From Paenibacillus piri (GTDB lineage: Bacteria; Bacillota; Bacilli; Paenibacillales; NBRC-103111): DNA of 64,000 nt. The notes under the pieces were generated by a model. That model made no database searches. It was not told where the DNA came from and saw only the letters and a program-made list of their open reading frames with translations. This document shows positions 34,709 to 43,352 of the stretch, one piece after another (position 1 is the stretch's first letter; each line of letters opens with the position of its first letter). Position numbers and translations under genes: made by a program. The DNA lies in contig NZ_SMRT01000013.1 of the NCBI RefSeq assembly GCF_004354045.1, positions 1 to 64,000 on the forward strand, written 5' to 3'.

Positions 34709-36058
34709 TTGAACGAAGGTATGTTTATGGATCGCATCCCTCCGCAAAATTTGGAAGCCGAGCAAGCGGTGCTCGGCGCTATTTTGCTTGACAGCGATTC
34801 ACTCGTGACCGCGATGGAACGCATCTCAAGCGATGACTTTTATCGCACATCGCATCAGCGCATCTTCGAATCGATGGTCGAGCTGGCGGAGGAGAATGAG
34901 CCGATTGATTTGATTACGCTAACCGCCGCGCTGCAAAATAAACAGCAGCTGGAGGATATCGGCGGAATCAAATATTTGTCGGAGCTCGCGAATGCGGTAC
35001 CGACAGCGGCGAACATCGACTACTACGCGCAGATCGTCGAGGAGAAGTCGATGCTGCGCCGGCTGATCCGCACCGCGACCAATATCGTGACCGAGGGCTA
35101 CTCCAGCACCGACGAGGTCGGCGATTTGCTGAGCGATGCGGAACGGCGCATTCTCGAAATATCGCAGCGCCGTTCGAACACCGGATTCATCGCGATCCGC
35201 GATGTGCTGATGGAAGTGTTCGACAAGGTCGAGTTTTTGTATAACAACAAAGGCGGCACGACGGGCATTAAATCCGGCTTTTTGGATTTGGATAAAATGA
35301 CGGCCGGTTTCCAGCGGTCCGACCTGATTATCGTGGCCGCGCGCCCATCCGTCGGGAAGACGGCGTTCGCGTTGAATATCGCGCAAAACGTCGGCGTACG
35401 CGAGAAGCAGACAGTGGCCATCTTCAGTCTCGAGATGGGCGCCGCGCAGCTCGTGCAGCGGATGATTTGCGCGGAAGCGAATGTCGATGCCTCGCGCATG
35501 CGGACAGGCTATCTGGAGCAGGATGACTGGGAGAAGCTGACGATGGCGATCGGCGCGCTGTCCGAGGCGAACATATATATCGACGATTCGCCGTCTGTGA
35601 CGGTCGCCGATATTCGCGCCAAGTGCCGCAGGCTGAAGCAGGAGAGAGGTCTCGGGATGATCCTGATCGACTATTTGCAGCTGATCCATGGCCGCGGCAA
35701 GGGAGATAACCGGCAGCAGGAGGTATCGGAAATTTCGCGTACCTTGAAGCAAATAGCGCGTGAGCTGGATGTTCCCGTTATCGCGTTGTCCCAGCTTAGC
35801 CGGGGCGTCGAGCAGCGTCAGGACAAGCGGCCGATGATGTCCGACTTGCGGGAATCCGGTTCGATCGAGCAGGATGCCGATATTGTCGCGTTTTTGTACC
35901 GCGATGATTACTACGACAAGGAATCGGAGAAAAAAAATATTATTGAAATCATCATCGCCAAACAGCGTAACGGTCCAGTCGGCACGGTGGAGCTCGCTTT
36001 TCTGAAAAATTACAACAAGTTTGTCGGATTGGATAGGACGCATCAAGAAGTCGGGTAG
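34709..36058 (+). CDS. dnaB: Replicative DNA helicase
   Basis: 449 residues from TTG, 8 nt after TTTAGGAGG. The N-terminal domain (PPQNLEAEQAVLGAILLD, residues 10-110) binds primase. The RecA-like C-terminal domain has Walker A ARPSVGKTAFALNIAQN, Walker B MILIDYLQLIHG, and the LSQLSRGVEQRQDKRPMMSD and QDADIVAFLYRDDYY blocks. It unwinds DNA ahead of the fork as a hexamer. Bacillus nomenclature calls this gene dnaC. No intein is present. Confidence 0.97.
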   Translation: MNEGMFMDRIPPQNLEAEQAVLGAILLDSDSLVTAMERISSDDFYRTSHQRIFESMVELAEENEPIDLITLTAALQNKQQLEDIGGIKYLSELANAVPTAANIDYYAQIVEEKSMLRRLIRTATNIVTEGYSSTDEVGDLLSDAERRILEISQRRSNTGFIAIRDVLMEVFDKVEFLYNNKGGTTGIKSGFLDLDKMTAGFQRSDLIIVAARPSVGKTAFALNIAQNVGVREKQTVAIFSLEMGAAQLVQRMICAEANVDASRMRTGYLEQDDWEKLTMAIGALSEANIYIDDSPSVTVADIRAKCRRLKQERGLGMILIDYLQLIHGRGKGDNRQQEVSEISRTLKQIARELDVPVIALSQLSRGVEQRQDKRPMMSDLRESGSIEQDADIVAFLYRDDYYDKESEKKNIIEIIIAKQRNGPVGTVELAFLKNYNKFVGLDRTHQEVG

Positions 36059-36079
36059 CGCTGCGCGCCAAAATTCGTA

Positions 36080-36111
36080 ACCGTCCGGAGCAATGCCGCC
36101 GGGCGGTTTTT
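36080..36111 (+). terminator. Terminator after dnaB
   Basis: Stem ACCGTCCGG / CCGGGCGGT (one G-U pair), 10-nt loop, TTTTT. Confidence 0.85.
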
Positions 36112-36130
36112 CATGGACAGAGGTTCCCGC

Positions 36131-36174
36131 AATATCCGAACGTTGTCAGATTGGGCAACGAAATTGTTCGTTTT
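36131..36174. promoter_or_regulatory. Pair of inverted PurBoxes upstream of purA
   Basis: AATATCCGAACGTT (36131-36144) and, inverted, AATTGTTCGTTTT (36162-36174). Each has the CGAA core of the PurR PurBox. The cores are separated by 26 nt, equivalent to the 16-17 nt box spacing known in Bacillus. The pair ends 4 nt before the -35 hexamer. Confidence 0.65.
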
Positions 36175-36177
36175 AAA

Positions 36178-36206
36178 TTGACTTTGCACAGAGGTACTGC
36201 TAAACT
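36178..36206 (+). promoter_or_regulatory. purA promoter
   Basis: TTGACT, 17 nt, TAAACT, 64 nt upstream of the purA ATG. In the leader, AGGTGA-ATT-TCACCT (36240-36254) forms a small hairpin right before the ribosome site. Confidence 0.6.
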
Positions 36207-36269
36207 ATTCATGGTGCTTTAGGCCTTTTGACTAATTATAGGTGAATTTCACCTGATGGGGGTATGTAG

Positions 36270-37553
36270 ATGTCGACGGTTGTGGTTGTCGGAACCCAAT
36301 GGGGCGATGAAGGAAAAGGGAAAATCACGGATTTTCTCGCCGAATCTGCCGAAGTGGTGGCGCGTTATCAAGGCGGTAACAATGCGGGCCATACAATACT
36401 GATTGAAAATAAAAAATATAAATTAACGATGATTCCTTCGGGTATTTTTTACAAAGATAAAATTTGCGTGATCGGTAACGGGATGGTGATCAACCCGGGC
36501 GCACTGCTCGAAGAGATTCAATATATTCATGATAACGGTTTTACGACGACGAATTTGCGCATCAGCGACCGGGCACATCTCATCATGCCGTACCACTTGC
36601 TGCTGGACGGCCTGGAAGAGGAGCGCAAGGGCGACAACAAGATCGGAACGACCCGCAAAGGGATCGGTCCTTGCTATATGGACAAAGCGGCGCGGAACGG
36701 AATCCGGATTGCCGATCTGATGGATACGGAGGAGTTTAAACGCAAGGTTCGGCAAATGGTGGCCGAGAAAAACGTGCTGATCGAGCAGGTATACGGTTCC
36801 AATGGCTTGGATGCGGAAACGATTATCGAAGAGTATTTGGGCTATGCGGAGCGCATCCGTCCTTATGTTACGGATACTTCCGTCGTATTGAACGACCAGA
36901 TCGATGCCGGCAAAAAGGTGCTGTTCGAGGGCGCCCAAGGCGTTATGCTGGATATTGACCAAGGCACTTATCCATATGTTACTTCGTCCAATCCGTCCGC
37001 CGGCGGCGTATGTATCGGCTCCGGCGTAGGCCCGTCGAAAATACGCCAGGTCATCGGCGTTGCCAAAGCGTATACGACACGTGTCGGCGATGGCCCGTTC
37101 CCGACGGAGCTTCATAATGAAACCGGCGACTGGATTCGCGAAAAAGGACATGAATACGGTACTGTAACCGGAAGACCGCGCCGTGTCGGCTGGTTCGACA
37201 GCGTCGTCGTGCGCCATGCCCGCCGTGTCAGCGGCATTACCGGCTTGTCTTTGAATTCGTTGGACGTTCTGGCAGGGCTTGAAACGGTGAAAATTTGCAC
37301 CGCCTACAAGATCGGTGACGAGATTATCGAGCATTATCCGGCAAGCTTGAACCTGTTAGCTAAATGTGAAGCAGTATATGAGGAGCTTCCGGGCTGGAGC
37401 GAGGACATTACGGGCGTACGCAAGCTTGAAGAGCTGCCGGCCAACGCGCGCCGCTATGTCGAACGTGTAGCAGAGCTGACGGGCATCCCGATCGCAATCT
37501 TCTCCGTCGGACGCAACCGCGAGCAGACAAATTTGGTTAGACCGATTTACTAA
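36270..37553 (+). CDS. purA: Adenylosuccinate synthetase
   Basis: 427 residues, normal length. It joins IMP and aspartate with GTP to make adenylosuccinate, the first committed step to AMP. The N-terminal GTQWGDEGKGKITDFL P-loop-like motif, GNNAGHTI, the GTTRKGIGPCYMDKAAR loop and VGDGPFPTEL with the TGRPRRVGWFD block are all present. ATG follows TGATGGGGGT. It is probably repressed by PurR in response to adenine, judged from the PurBox pair upstream. Confidence 0.98.
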   Translation: MSTVVVVGTQWGDEGKGKITDFLAESAEVVARYQGGNNAGHTILIENKKYKLTMIPSGIFYKDKICVIGNGMVINPGALLEEIQYIHDNGFTTTNLRISDRAHLIMPYHLLLDGLEEERKGDNKIGTTRKGIGPCYMDKAARNGIRIADLMDTEEFKRKVRQMVAEKNVLIEQVYGSNGLDAETIIEEYLGYAERIRPYVTDTSVVLNDQIDAGKKVLFEGAQGVMLDIDQGTYPYVTSSNPSAGGVCIGSGVGPSKIRQVIGVAKAYTTRVGDGPFPTELHNETGDWIREKGHEYGTVTGRPRRVGWFDSVVVRHARRVSGITGLSLNSLDVLAGLETVKICTAYKIGDEIIEHYPASLNLLAKCEAVYEELPGWSEDITGVRKLEELPANARRYVERVAELTGIPIAIFSVGRNREQTNLVRPIY

Positions 37554-37596
37554 GCCAAATAAGGGATAACAAACAGAGGCAAGCCTGGGAGAGATT

Positions 37597-37735
37597 TTAG
37601 CGGAAACACGGGTTCCGCTATGCAAAGCTAAGGAGCCTATTACAGTATCAAAGAGAGCCATAACGGAACTTTTGTTTCCGCTATGGCTCTCTTTTTTTAG
37701 GTTCTTCAAGCGATAGCGGAACAAAAAATGCAGTG
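37597..37735 (+). repeat. Dispersed hairpin repeat, family 2, copy 1
   Basis: It begins with AGCGGAAACACGGGTTCCGCT, continues to the large hairpin at 37652-37692 and ends TTAGGTTCTTCAAGCGATAG followed by CGGAA. A second copy with the same order of motifs lies at 47685-47866. It fills most of the purA to kinase gap. Confidence 0.6.
37652..37698 (+). terminator. Terminator hairpin within family 2 repeat (after purA)
   Basis: 17-bp stem with arms AGAGAGCCATAACGGAA and TTCCGCTATGGCTCTCT, containing one A-C mismatch, loop CTTTTGT, followed by six further T. Confidence 0.85.
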
Positions 37736-37875
37736 GACTGAGGGAAATTTTACCGGGCCGGTTTCCGTAAATTTTCAAGATTTCCATAAGAAAAATAGAG
37801 GCATCCACGCAAGGAATAGAGTAAACTGGTTGCAAAGCATGCACAGCATCCAAGCCCATGACCGGGAGGGAGCCA

Positions 37876-39747
37876 ATGGTATTTTTTGCACGTAGAAGCT
37901 TTTCGCAGAAGCTGATCATTAGCTTGAGTGTGGTGATTCTGTTCACTTTTGCCGTATCGGGATATATAACCTATAAACTCCATGTGCATTTATTCACGGA
38001 AGAAATAAGCGCGCAGTTTTCCAAGACGAACGAGCAGGCCGCGGCCAGGCTGGATCTGCAAATTCGCGATATATACCGGATATCGAATTTTATTGTATTT
38101 CATCCGTATATCGAGCAAGTGCTGAAACGGTCGGCGCAAACGGAGATGAGGGAGACGTACACTCAACTGTCGGACCAGGACGAGCTGAATAAGCTGTTGT
38201 TTCAAGTTAAATACGATGAACCGAAGCTGGTCTCCATGTATTTGTATGACGTGAAGGATAACGGGTTTATTTTTAGCGGCGTCGGCTCTTCTTCGATCCG
38301 GCTGGGCAAGGAAGTCTACAATTCGATTAAAGACAAGCTGGACGGTTCTTTCGGCAACCTGATTTGGTTTCCTCTCCAGCTTCCAAGCAGCGATGCGGCT
38401 TCGGGATACCGGCATTTTTTTGCCGCGGCGCGGTATATGAAAACCATTCAACAAGATTCCTACGGCATGATGGTAATGCTTTTTGATCAATCGTTAATTT
38501 CGGAGTATTTGAATGAATTGGTTAAAGATGAACAAGCCAATGTGTTTCTTTACGATAAGATGGACCACCCCGTTTACAGCGATATCGAAGATTTAGCCGG
38601 GTCCCCGGTTCCGGGCGATATAGTCAACAAAAGCATCTCGACCGTAAACGGCCAGCCGTATTTGTACGCCAAAAGCCGCTCGGGTCAGGTCGATTTTACA
38701 TTGGTCAGCCGCGTTTCATTGGAAGCGCTGCAGTCGAAAAGCACGATTATATTTCAAATTAATGTGCTCATTGGTCTCGTGAGCTTGGGTCTTGCAGGGA
38801 TTCTTGTATTCTGGACAGGCAACCGGCTGCTTCACCCGCTTCGCGAGCTTGTGCAAGGGATGAGGCGGATGAGAGAGGGAGACTTTCAGATTCGGCTGGC
38901 GGTTCGTTCGGACGACGAGCTTGGATTTATGGCCCGGGGGTTCAACGCAATGGCGGAAAACCTCGACAAGCTGGTCAAGGAAGTATACGAGCGCCAGCTT
39001 AACGAGCGTGAGGCGGAGCTGACGGCCTTGCAAGCACAGCTTAACCCGCATTTCCTGCATAATACGCTCGATACGATTTATTGGAAGCTGTATTTGCAGG
39101 ATGACCGTGAAACGGCCAAGCTGGTTGTTTCATTATCCGATATGCTGCGTTATGCATTGGAGCCGGTAGATATAAGAACTACGCTTCATGATGAATTTAC
39201 GCAAATCCGCAACTATTTAACGATCCAGAACCACCGTTTCGGCCATGAGCTGGAGACGGTCGTCCAGATCGAGGAAGAGCTTGCGCAGGCGCCGGTACCC
39301 CGGTTGATCCTGCAGCCGCTTGTGGAAAATGTATTTGTCCATGCATTCACGGAGATGGCTGCCGGACAGGTGCTGATTATACGGGCGTATAGAGGAAGCG
39401 TACGGGAGGAGAAAAAGGAGGGGGGCCGGGAAAAACCGGATACCATCATCGTGGAAATTATGGATAATGGCAAAGGGATGACGGTTGAGCAAATAAATGG
39501 GGTATTGGAGGCCGCCCGGACGGCCAGGGTACACGGCGACAATCCGGAAGATTTGGCCCCGCGTCCGCGCGGCGGAAAACGCCGCATTCATGTAGGTGTA
39601 CGAAGCGTGATGAGACGTTTAAATTTGTTGTACGGGGAGCCGTACGGCCTGCAAATCGAATCGAAGCCGGGAGCGGGAACCGTATTCCGCTTATTTCTAC
39701 CGTTGGGAGGCGAGCAAGATGAGAGGCACCGTTATGATCGTGGATGA
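37876..39747 (+). CDS. Two-component sensor histidine kinase, YesM type
   Basis: 623 residues from MVFFARRSFSQKLIISLSVV, after CGGGAGGGAGCCA; the frame opens six codons earlier. Two membrane helices (about residues 12-32 and 297-316) flank a large extracellular sensing domain. HAMP follows (LLHPLRELVQGMRRMREGDF). The LytS/YesM-type kinase core has the phosphorylated His in LQAQLNPHFLHNTLDTIYW, and the ATPase shows MDNGKGM and VGVRSVMRRLNLLYG. It probably senses a sugar at the surface and phosphorylates the regulator that overlaps its 3' end by 29 nt. Confidence 0.93.
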   Translation: MVFFARRSFSQKLIISLSVVILFTFAVSGYITYKLHVHLFTEEISAQFSKTNEQAAARLDLQIRDIYRISNFIVFHPYIEQVLKRSAQTEMRETYTQLSDQDELNKLLFQVKYDEPKLVSMYLYDVKDNGFIFSGVGSSSIRLGKEVYNSIKDKLDGSFGNLIWFPLQLPSSDAASGYRHFFAAARYMKTIQQDSYGMMVMLFDQSLISEYLNELVKDEQANVFLYDKMDHPVYSDIEDLAGSPVPGDIVNKSISTVNGQPYLYAKSRSGQVDFTLVSRVSLEALQSKSTIIFQINVLIGLVSLGLAGILVFWTGNRLLHPLRELVQGMRRMREGDFQIRLAVRSDDELGFMARGFNAMAENLDKLVKEVYERQLNEREAELTALQAQLNPHFLHNTLDTIYWKLYLQDDRETAKLVVSLSDMLRYALEPVDIRTTLHDEFTQIRNYLTIQNHRFGHELETVVQIEEELAQAPVPRLILQPLVENVFVHAFTEMAAGQVLIIRAYRGSVREEKKEGGREKPDTIIVEIMDNGKGMTVEQINGVLEAARTARVHGDNPEDLAPRPRGGKRRIHVGVRSVMRRLNLLYGEPYGLQIESKPGAGTVFRLFLPLGGEQDERHRYDRG

Positions 39748-41266
39748 CGAGCCGCTAATCCGCAAAGGACTGACCAAGCTCATTGAGACGAACGAGCTTG
39801 GCTGGACGGTAGCGGGGGAGGCAGGCAACGGCCGGGAGGCTGTTGAACGGCTGGAGGAGCTGGAGCCGGACCTGATCCTTACCGATATCCGGATGCCGGT
39901 AATGGACGGCATAGAGTTGGCGAAACATGTAGCGGAAAGCAACCTTGCAATGACGGTTATCATGCTTACCGGTTACCGTGATTTTGAATATGCCCAGGCT
40001 GCGGTCCGTTACGGTGTGAAGGAGTTTCTGCTGAAGCCTTGCCCGGAGGAAGAGATTTGCCGTGTGCTGAGGGAAAGCTACAGCAAATTCCGGGAGCGCA
40101 GGGAGATGAAGGAAAAGGAGTGCAGAGTGCACCAAGTTCAAGAGGATCACGCGCTGCGGGCGTCGCTTCTCCGGCTCCCCCCGCCTTCGGGAGGCCAATC
40201 GCAACCGGGCGAATGGTTGGACGGGCACGGCTTCTGGCTGGTTAAGGTTGAAACCTTTATGCCGCAGGCCAAAGAATACCGCCCCGAAGACGAGCAGCTG
40301 CTGCAGTTTGCAATTGGAAATATTATGGAGGAGCTGATGGAGGAGCGGGTCCGCCGGGGCCGGTGGATTACAGTAGAATACGGTCTATTTGCTTTATTTC
40401 TCGAACCGGCTGATAACAACCCGCTTTTCTTTGAGCAATTGTGTATGACCGTAGAGAGGCTTCTTGGCATACCGTTGGCCGTCTTGCCGTTAGGAAGCGT
40501 GTCCTCCGCCTTGGAGGCGGCAAACCTGTATGAGGCTTACTGCTCCGAGGCAGCTTCGCAAACGGAGAACCTGGAGGATACGGATGCCGACTCCGGCCGA
40601 ATGGTCGAAACCCGGGTGCGAACTGTACAGGCTGAGATGACCTCCTTTCTTCTTCTGGGCCGGCATGAGGAGCTTCCGGTTTATCTGCGCCAAACGGTTT
40701 GGGAGGGCCGTCAGCAGGGCACATTGGCCCAATGCAAGACGGATGCGTTATGCCTGGCATTGGCGATACGCGAGGTGATGCGAAAGGAACTGGCCGCCGG
40801 GCAGGGGGAGCGGGATATCAGCACGGAAATAAGCGAGCTCAGGGTTATGGAGACGCAGGAGCAGGTTAACGCTTGGGTCCAGGAGCGGATTTCCATATTA
40901 GAGCAGTCAATAGCGCAATGGCTGGAGGAGCGGAACGGAAGATTAGCCGAACGGACCATTCGTTATATTGAGCAGTACTATATGCAGGAATGCAGTCTCG
41001 CCGGAGTTGCTTCTCACCTTCATCTGAACGCCAACTATTTCAGCAATTTGTTTAAGAAGCAAACCGGCGAAAGCTTTATCTCTTATTTGATGCGGTTCAG
41101 GATGGATAAAGCGAAAATGCTGCTCACGAATACCGACATGAGAATTTCCGAAATCGCCGACGCCGTAGGCTACGCCGATTCCAATTATTTCGCTACTGCC
41201 TTCAGGCAAGCGGCCGGACAGTCGCCGTCCGAATACCGCAAGCAGCATCAGCCGAAGCTGAAATAG
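39719..41266 (+). CDS. Response regulator with AraC-type DNA-binding domain, YesN type
   Basis: 515 residues. Receiver domain residues 1-120: acidic pocket MIVDDEPL, phosphoacceptor in LILTDIRMPVMDGIEL, Lys in EFLLKPCP. A middle region of about 280 residues without a clear motif follows. The C-terminal AraC domain has two helix-turn-helices (CSLAGVASHLHLNANYFSNLF; MRISEIADAVGYADSNYFAT, then FRQAAGQSPSEYRK). The start lies inside the kinase gene after GGGAGGCGAGCAAG. It most likely activates the adjacent transporter genes. Confidence 0.94.
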   Translation: MRGTVMIVDDEPLIRKGLTKLIETNELGWTVAGEAGNGREAVERLEELEPDLILTDIRMPVMDGIELAKHVAESNLAMTVIMLTGYRDFEYAQAAVRYGVKEFLLKPCPEEEICRVLRESYSKFRERREMKEKECRVHQVQEDHALRASLLRLPPPSGGQSQPGEWLDGHGFWLVKVETFMPQAKEYRPEDEQLLQFAIGNIMEELMEERVRRGRWITVEYGLFALFLEPADNNPLFFEQLCMTVERLLGIPLAVLPLGSVSSALEAANLYEAYCSEAASQTENLEDTDADSGRMVETRVRTVQAEMTSFLLLGRHEELPVYLRQTVWEGRQQGTLAQCKTDALCLALAIREVMRKELAAGQGERDISTEISELRVMETQEQVNAWVQERISILEQSIAQWLEERNGRLAERTIRYIEQYYMQECSLAGVASHLHLNANYFSNLFKKQTGESFISYLMRFRMDKAKMLLTNTDMRISEIADAVGYADSNYFATAFRQAAGQSPSEYRKQHQPKLK

Positions 41267-41270
41267 ATTA

Positions 41271-41304
41271 AAGAGGCCGGACCTAAACGCCGGCCTCTTA
41301 TTTT
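41271..41304 (+). terminator. Terminator after the response regulator
   Basis: Perfect 10-bp stem AAGAGGCCGG / CCGGCCTCTT, 9-nt loop, then ATTTT. Confidence 0.88.
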
Positions 41305-41432
41305 GTTGGGAAATTACAGGGGACCTTGTTCTGTAGATTTTTAAGATAACGCAGTAAAGATCGAAGGTTGCGTAGGGGCCAACCCTTATATAATAAGCAT
41401 ACGCCATTATTTCGAGAGGAGCCTTGTAACCT

Positions 41433-42413
41433 ATGTCAACCGCACCAATGTCCTCAGAGTCCGCTACCGCAGCACACGCATCCGGCACGGAGCTGCAGCG
41501 GCGCATGCGGCAGGCGGCCCGCCGCCGGAGGTGGAAAGCGAACATTCCGCTGATGCTGCTGTTTATCCCGGGCCTCCTCTTTTACGCCATATTCAAATAC
41601 GCGCCGATGGGCGGCTTGATCATTGCTTTTAAAGACTACACGTTTTTTGACGGCGTGTTCGGCAGCGAGTGGGTCGGACTGAAAAATTTCGAGACGATCT
41701 TTAAACAGCCGCAGACCATCGGCATTATCCGGAATACGATTATTCTCAGCATGCTGAACGTGTTCGTCGGGTTTCCGTTTCCGATTCTTCTCGCGATTCT
41801 GCTGAATGAAGTCAGAAAGACATGGTATAAACGGACGATCCAAACGATTGTGTACTTGCCCCATTTTTTCTCATGGGTCATTATCGGCGGCTTTGTCCTG
41901 ACCTTGTTTTCGACCGAATCGGGCACCATAAATCATACGCTGAAGAGCTGGTTCGGGGAGCCGTTTCCGTTCCTGTTCAACCCGGGATCCTGGATTACGA
42001 TTTATGTCGGATCGGGAATTTGGAAGGAGATGGGCTTCAGCGCCATCATTTATTTGGCTGCGCTCACCTCGATTGATCCCAGCTTGTATGAATCGGCCAG
42101 CCTGGACGGGGCGAACAAGTTTCAGCAAATCCGTCACGTGACGCTTCCCGGTATCAGTACCACGATTGTTCTGATGTTCATTCTGGCGATGGGCCGGCTG
42201 ATGGAGGTGGGCTTCGATCATGTCTACATCCTGCAAAACCCCACGGTGTCCAGTGTAGCGGACGTCATCAGCACCTTTATGTATCGGATCGGCTTGCAGG
42301 GGGCGCAGTTCAGCCTGACGGCCGCGATGGGGCTGTTCGAATCAATCGTCGGTCTGATCCTTGTCTTAACGGCCAATGCGCTGGCCCGCAAATTCGACAA
42401 GGGACTTTGGTAA
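41433..42413 (+). CDS. Sugar ABC transporter permease 1 (LplB type)
   Basis: 326 residues. A long basic N-terminus (LQRRMRQAARRRRWKANIP) precedes six membrane segments. The EAA loop that contacts the ATPase is YESASLDGANKFQQIRHVTLPG-like, around residue 215. It is of the CUT1 family, as in LplB, and pairs with the next permease. No ATP-binding subunit is encoded here, so a shared ATPase such as MsmX is expected. A good -10 (TATAAT, about 41389) lies upstream. The ATG follows CGAGAGGAGCC at about 10 nt spacing. Confidence 0.92.
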   Translation: MSTAPMSSESATAAHASGTELQRRMRQAARRRRWKANIPLMLLFIPGLLFYAIFKYAPMGGLIIAFKDYTFFDGVFGSEWVGLKNFETIFKQPQTIGIIRNTIILSMLNVFVGFPFPILLAILLNEVRKTWYKRTIQTIVYLPHFFSWVIIGGFVLTLFSTESGTINHTLKSWFGEPFPFLFNPGSWITIYVGSGIWKEMGFSAIIYLAALTSIDPSLYESASLDGANKFQQIRHVTLPGISTTIVLMFILAMGRLMEVGFDHVYILQNPTVSSVADVISTFMYRIGLQGAQFSLTAAMGLFESIVGLILVLTANALARKFDKGLW

Positions 42414-42428
42414 AGGAGGAACTACTCA

Positions 42429-43310
42429 ATGAAATCGACGGTCGGGGAAAAGTGGTTTTACGCAATCAATTATATCATCCTGACGCTGCTCGGCGTGACC
42501 TGCCTGTTTCCGCTTATTAATACCATTGCCATCTCGCTAAGCGACACGCATGCGATCGCTTCGGGCAGGGTAACCTTTTATCCAATCGGGTGGAATACGG
42601 AAGCATTCGTCTCCTTGCTTAAGGGGACGCGCATTCTGTCCGGTCTGCAAAACAGTATGATCATTACGGTTGTCGGCGTTGCTTTAAGTATGTCGGTGAC
42701 CATTATGACGGCATATCCGATCTCCCGCAGCATTTTTTACGGCAGACGGTTTTTCACACTGGCTATGGTGTTTACGATGTTGTTCTCCGGAGGTCTGATT
42801 CCGACGTATCTGGTTGTTAAAGCGCTGGGCTTGATGAATTCTTACTTTGCGCTCTGGCTGCCGGCGCTGATCAGTACGTACAATCTGCTCGTCATGCGGA
42901 CGTTTTTTGAAAATATCCCTACCGAGGTAGACGATGCCGCCAGAATCGACGGATGCTCGGAGATGGCTTATCTGATGCGGATTGTGCTGCCGCTGTCGAT
43001 GCCGGTCATCGCGACGTTGACGTTATTTTACAGCGTCGGCTACTGGAACATGTTTATGAATGTGCTGATCTACATCCACGAAACGAGCAAGTTTAACCTG
43101 ACTGTACTCGTGCAAAACATGATTCAAAGCCAAAACCTGCTGCAGGAGCTGGTCAACAGCGGCGTTACCTCGGGGGTGCAGGTGGAGGTCGTGCCGGAAT
43201 CGCTGAAGGCGGCCGGTGTGTTGGTCATGGTGGTGCCGATGCTGCTCGTCTATCCGTTTTTGCAAAAGTATTTTGTTAAGGGTGTCATGCTCGGGTCCGT
43301 TAAGGGCTAA
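42429..43310 (+). CDS. Sugar ABC transporter permease 2 (YtcP/AraQ type)
   Basis: 293 residues, ATG after AAAGGAGGAACTACTC, 15 nt behind permease 1. Six membrane segments; EAA loop DDAARIDGCSEMAYLMRIVL. The C-terminus ends KYFVKGVMLGSVKG, the common ending of this subfamily. It forms the heterodimeric channel with permease 1. Confidence 0.93.
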   Translation: MKSTVGEKWFYAINYIILTLLGVTCLFPLINTIAISLSDTHAIASGRVTFYPIGWNTEAFVSLLKGTRILSGLQNSMIITVVGVALSMSVTIMTAYPISRSIFYGRRFFTLAMVFTMLFSGGLIPTYLVVKALGLMNSYFALWLPALISTYNLLVMRTFFENIPTEVDDAARIDGCSEMAYLMRIVLPLSMPVIATLTLFYSVGYWNMFMNVLIYIHETSKFNLTVLVQNMIQSQNLLQELVNSGVTSGVQVEVVPESLKAAGVLVMVVPMLLVYPFLQKYFVKGVMLGSVKG

Positions 43311-43352
43311 GCTTGAAATCATACACATTTCATCCGTGAAAGGGGTTTCAGA

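Noticed and set aside
34919..36046. 375-codon minus-strand frame opposite dnaB
   Set aside because: Antisense shadow caused by codon bias in a GC-rich gene; the composition is rich in Arg, His and Gln as usual for such artefacts.
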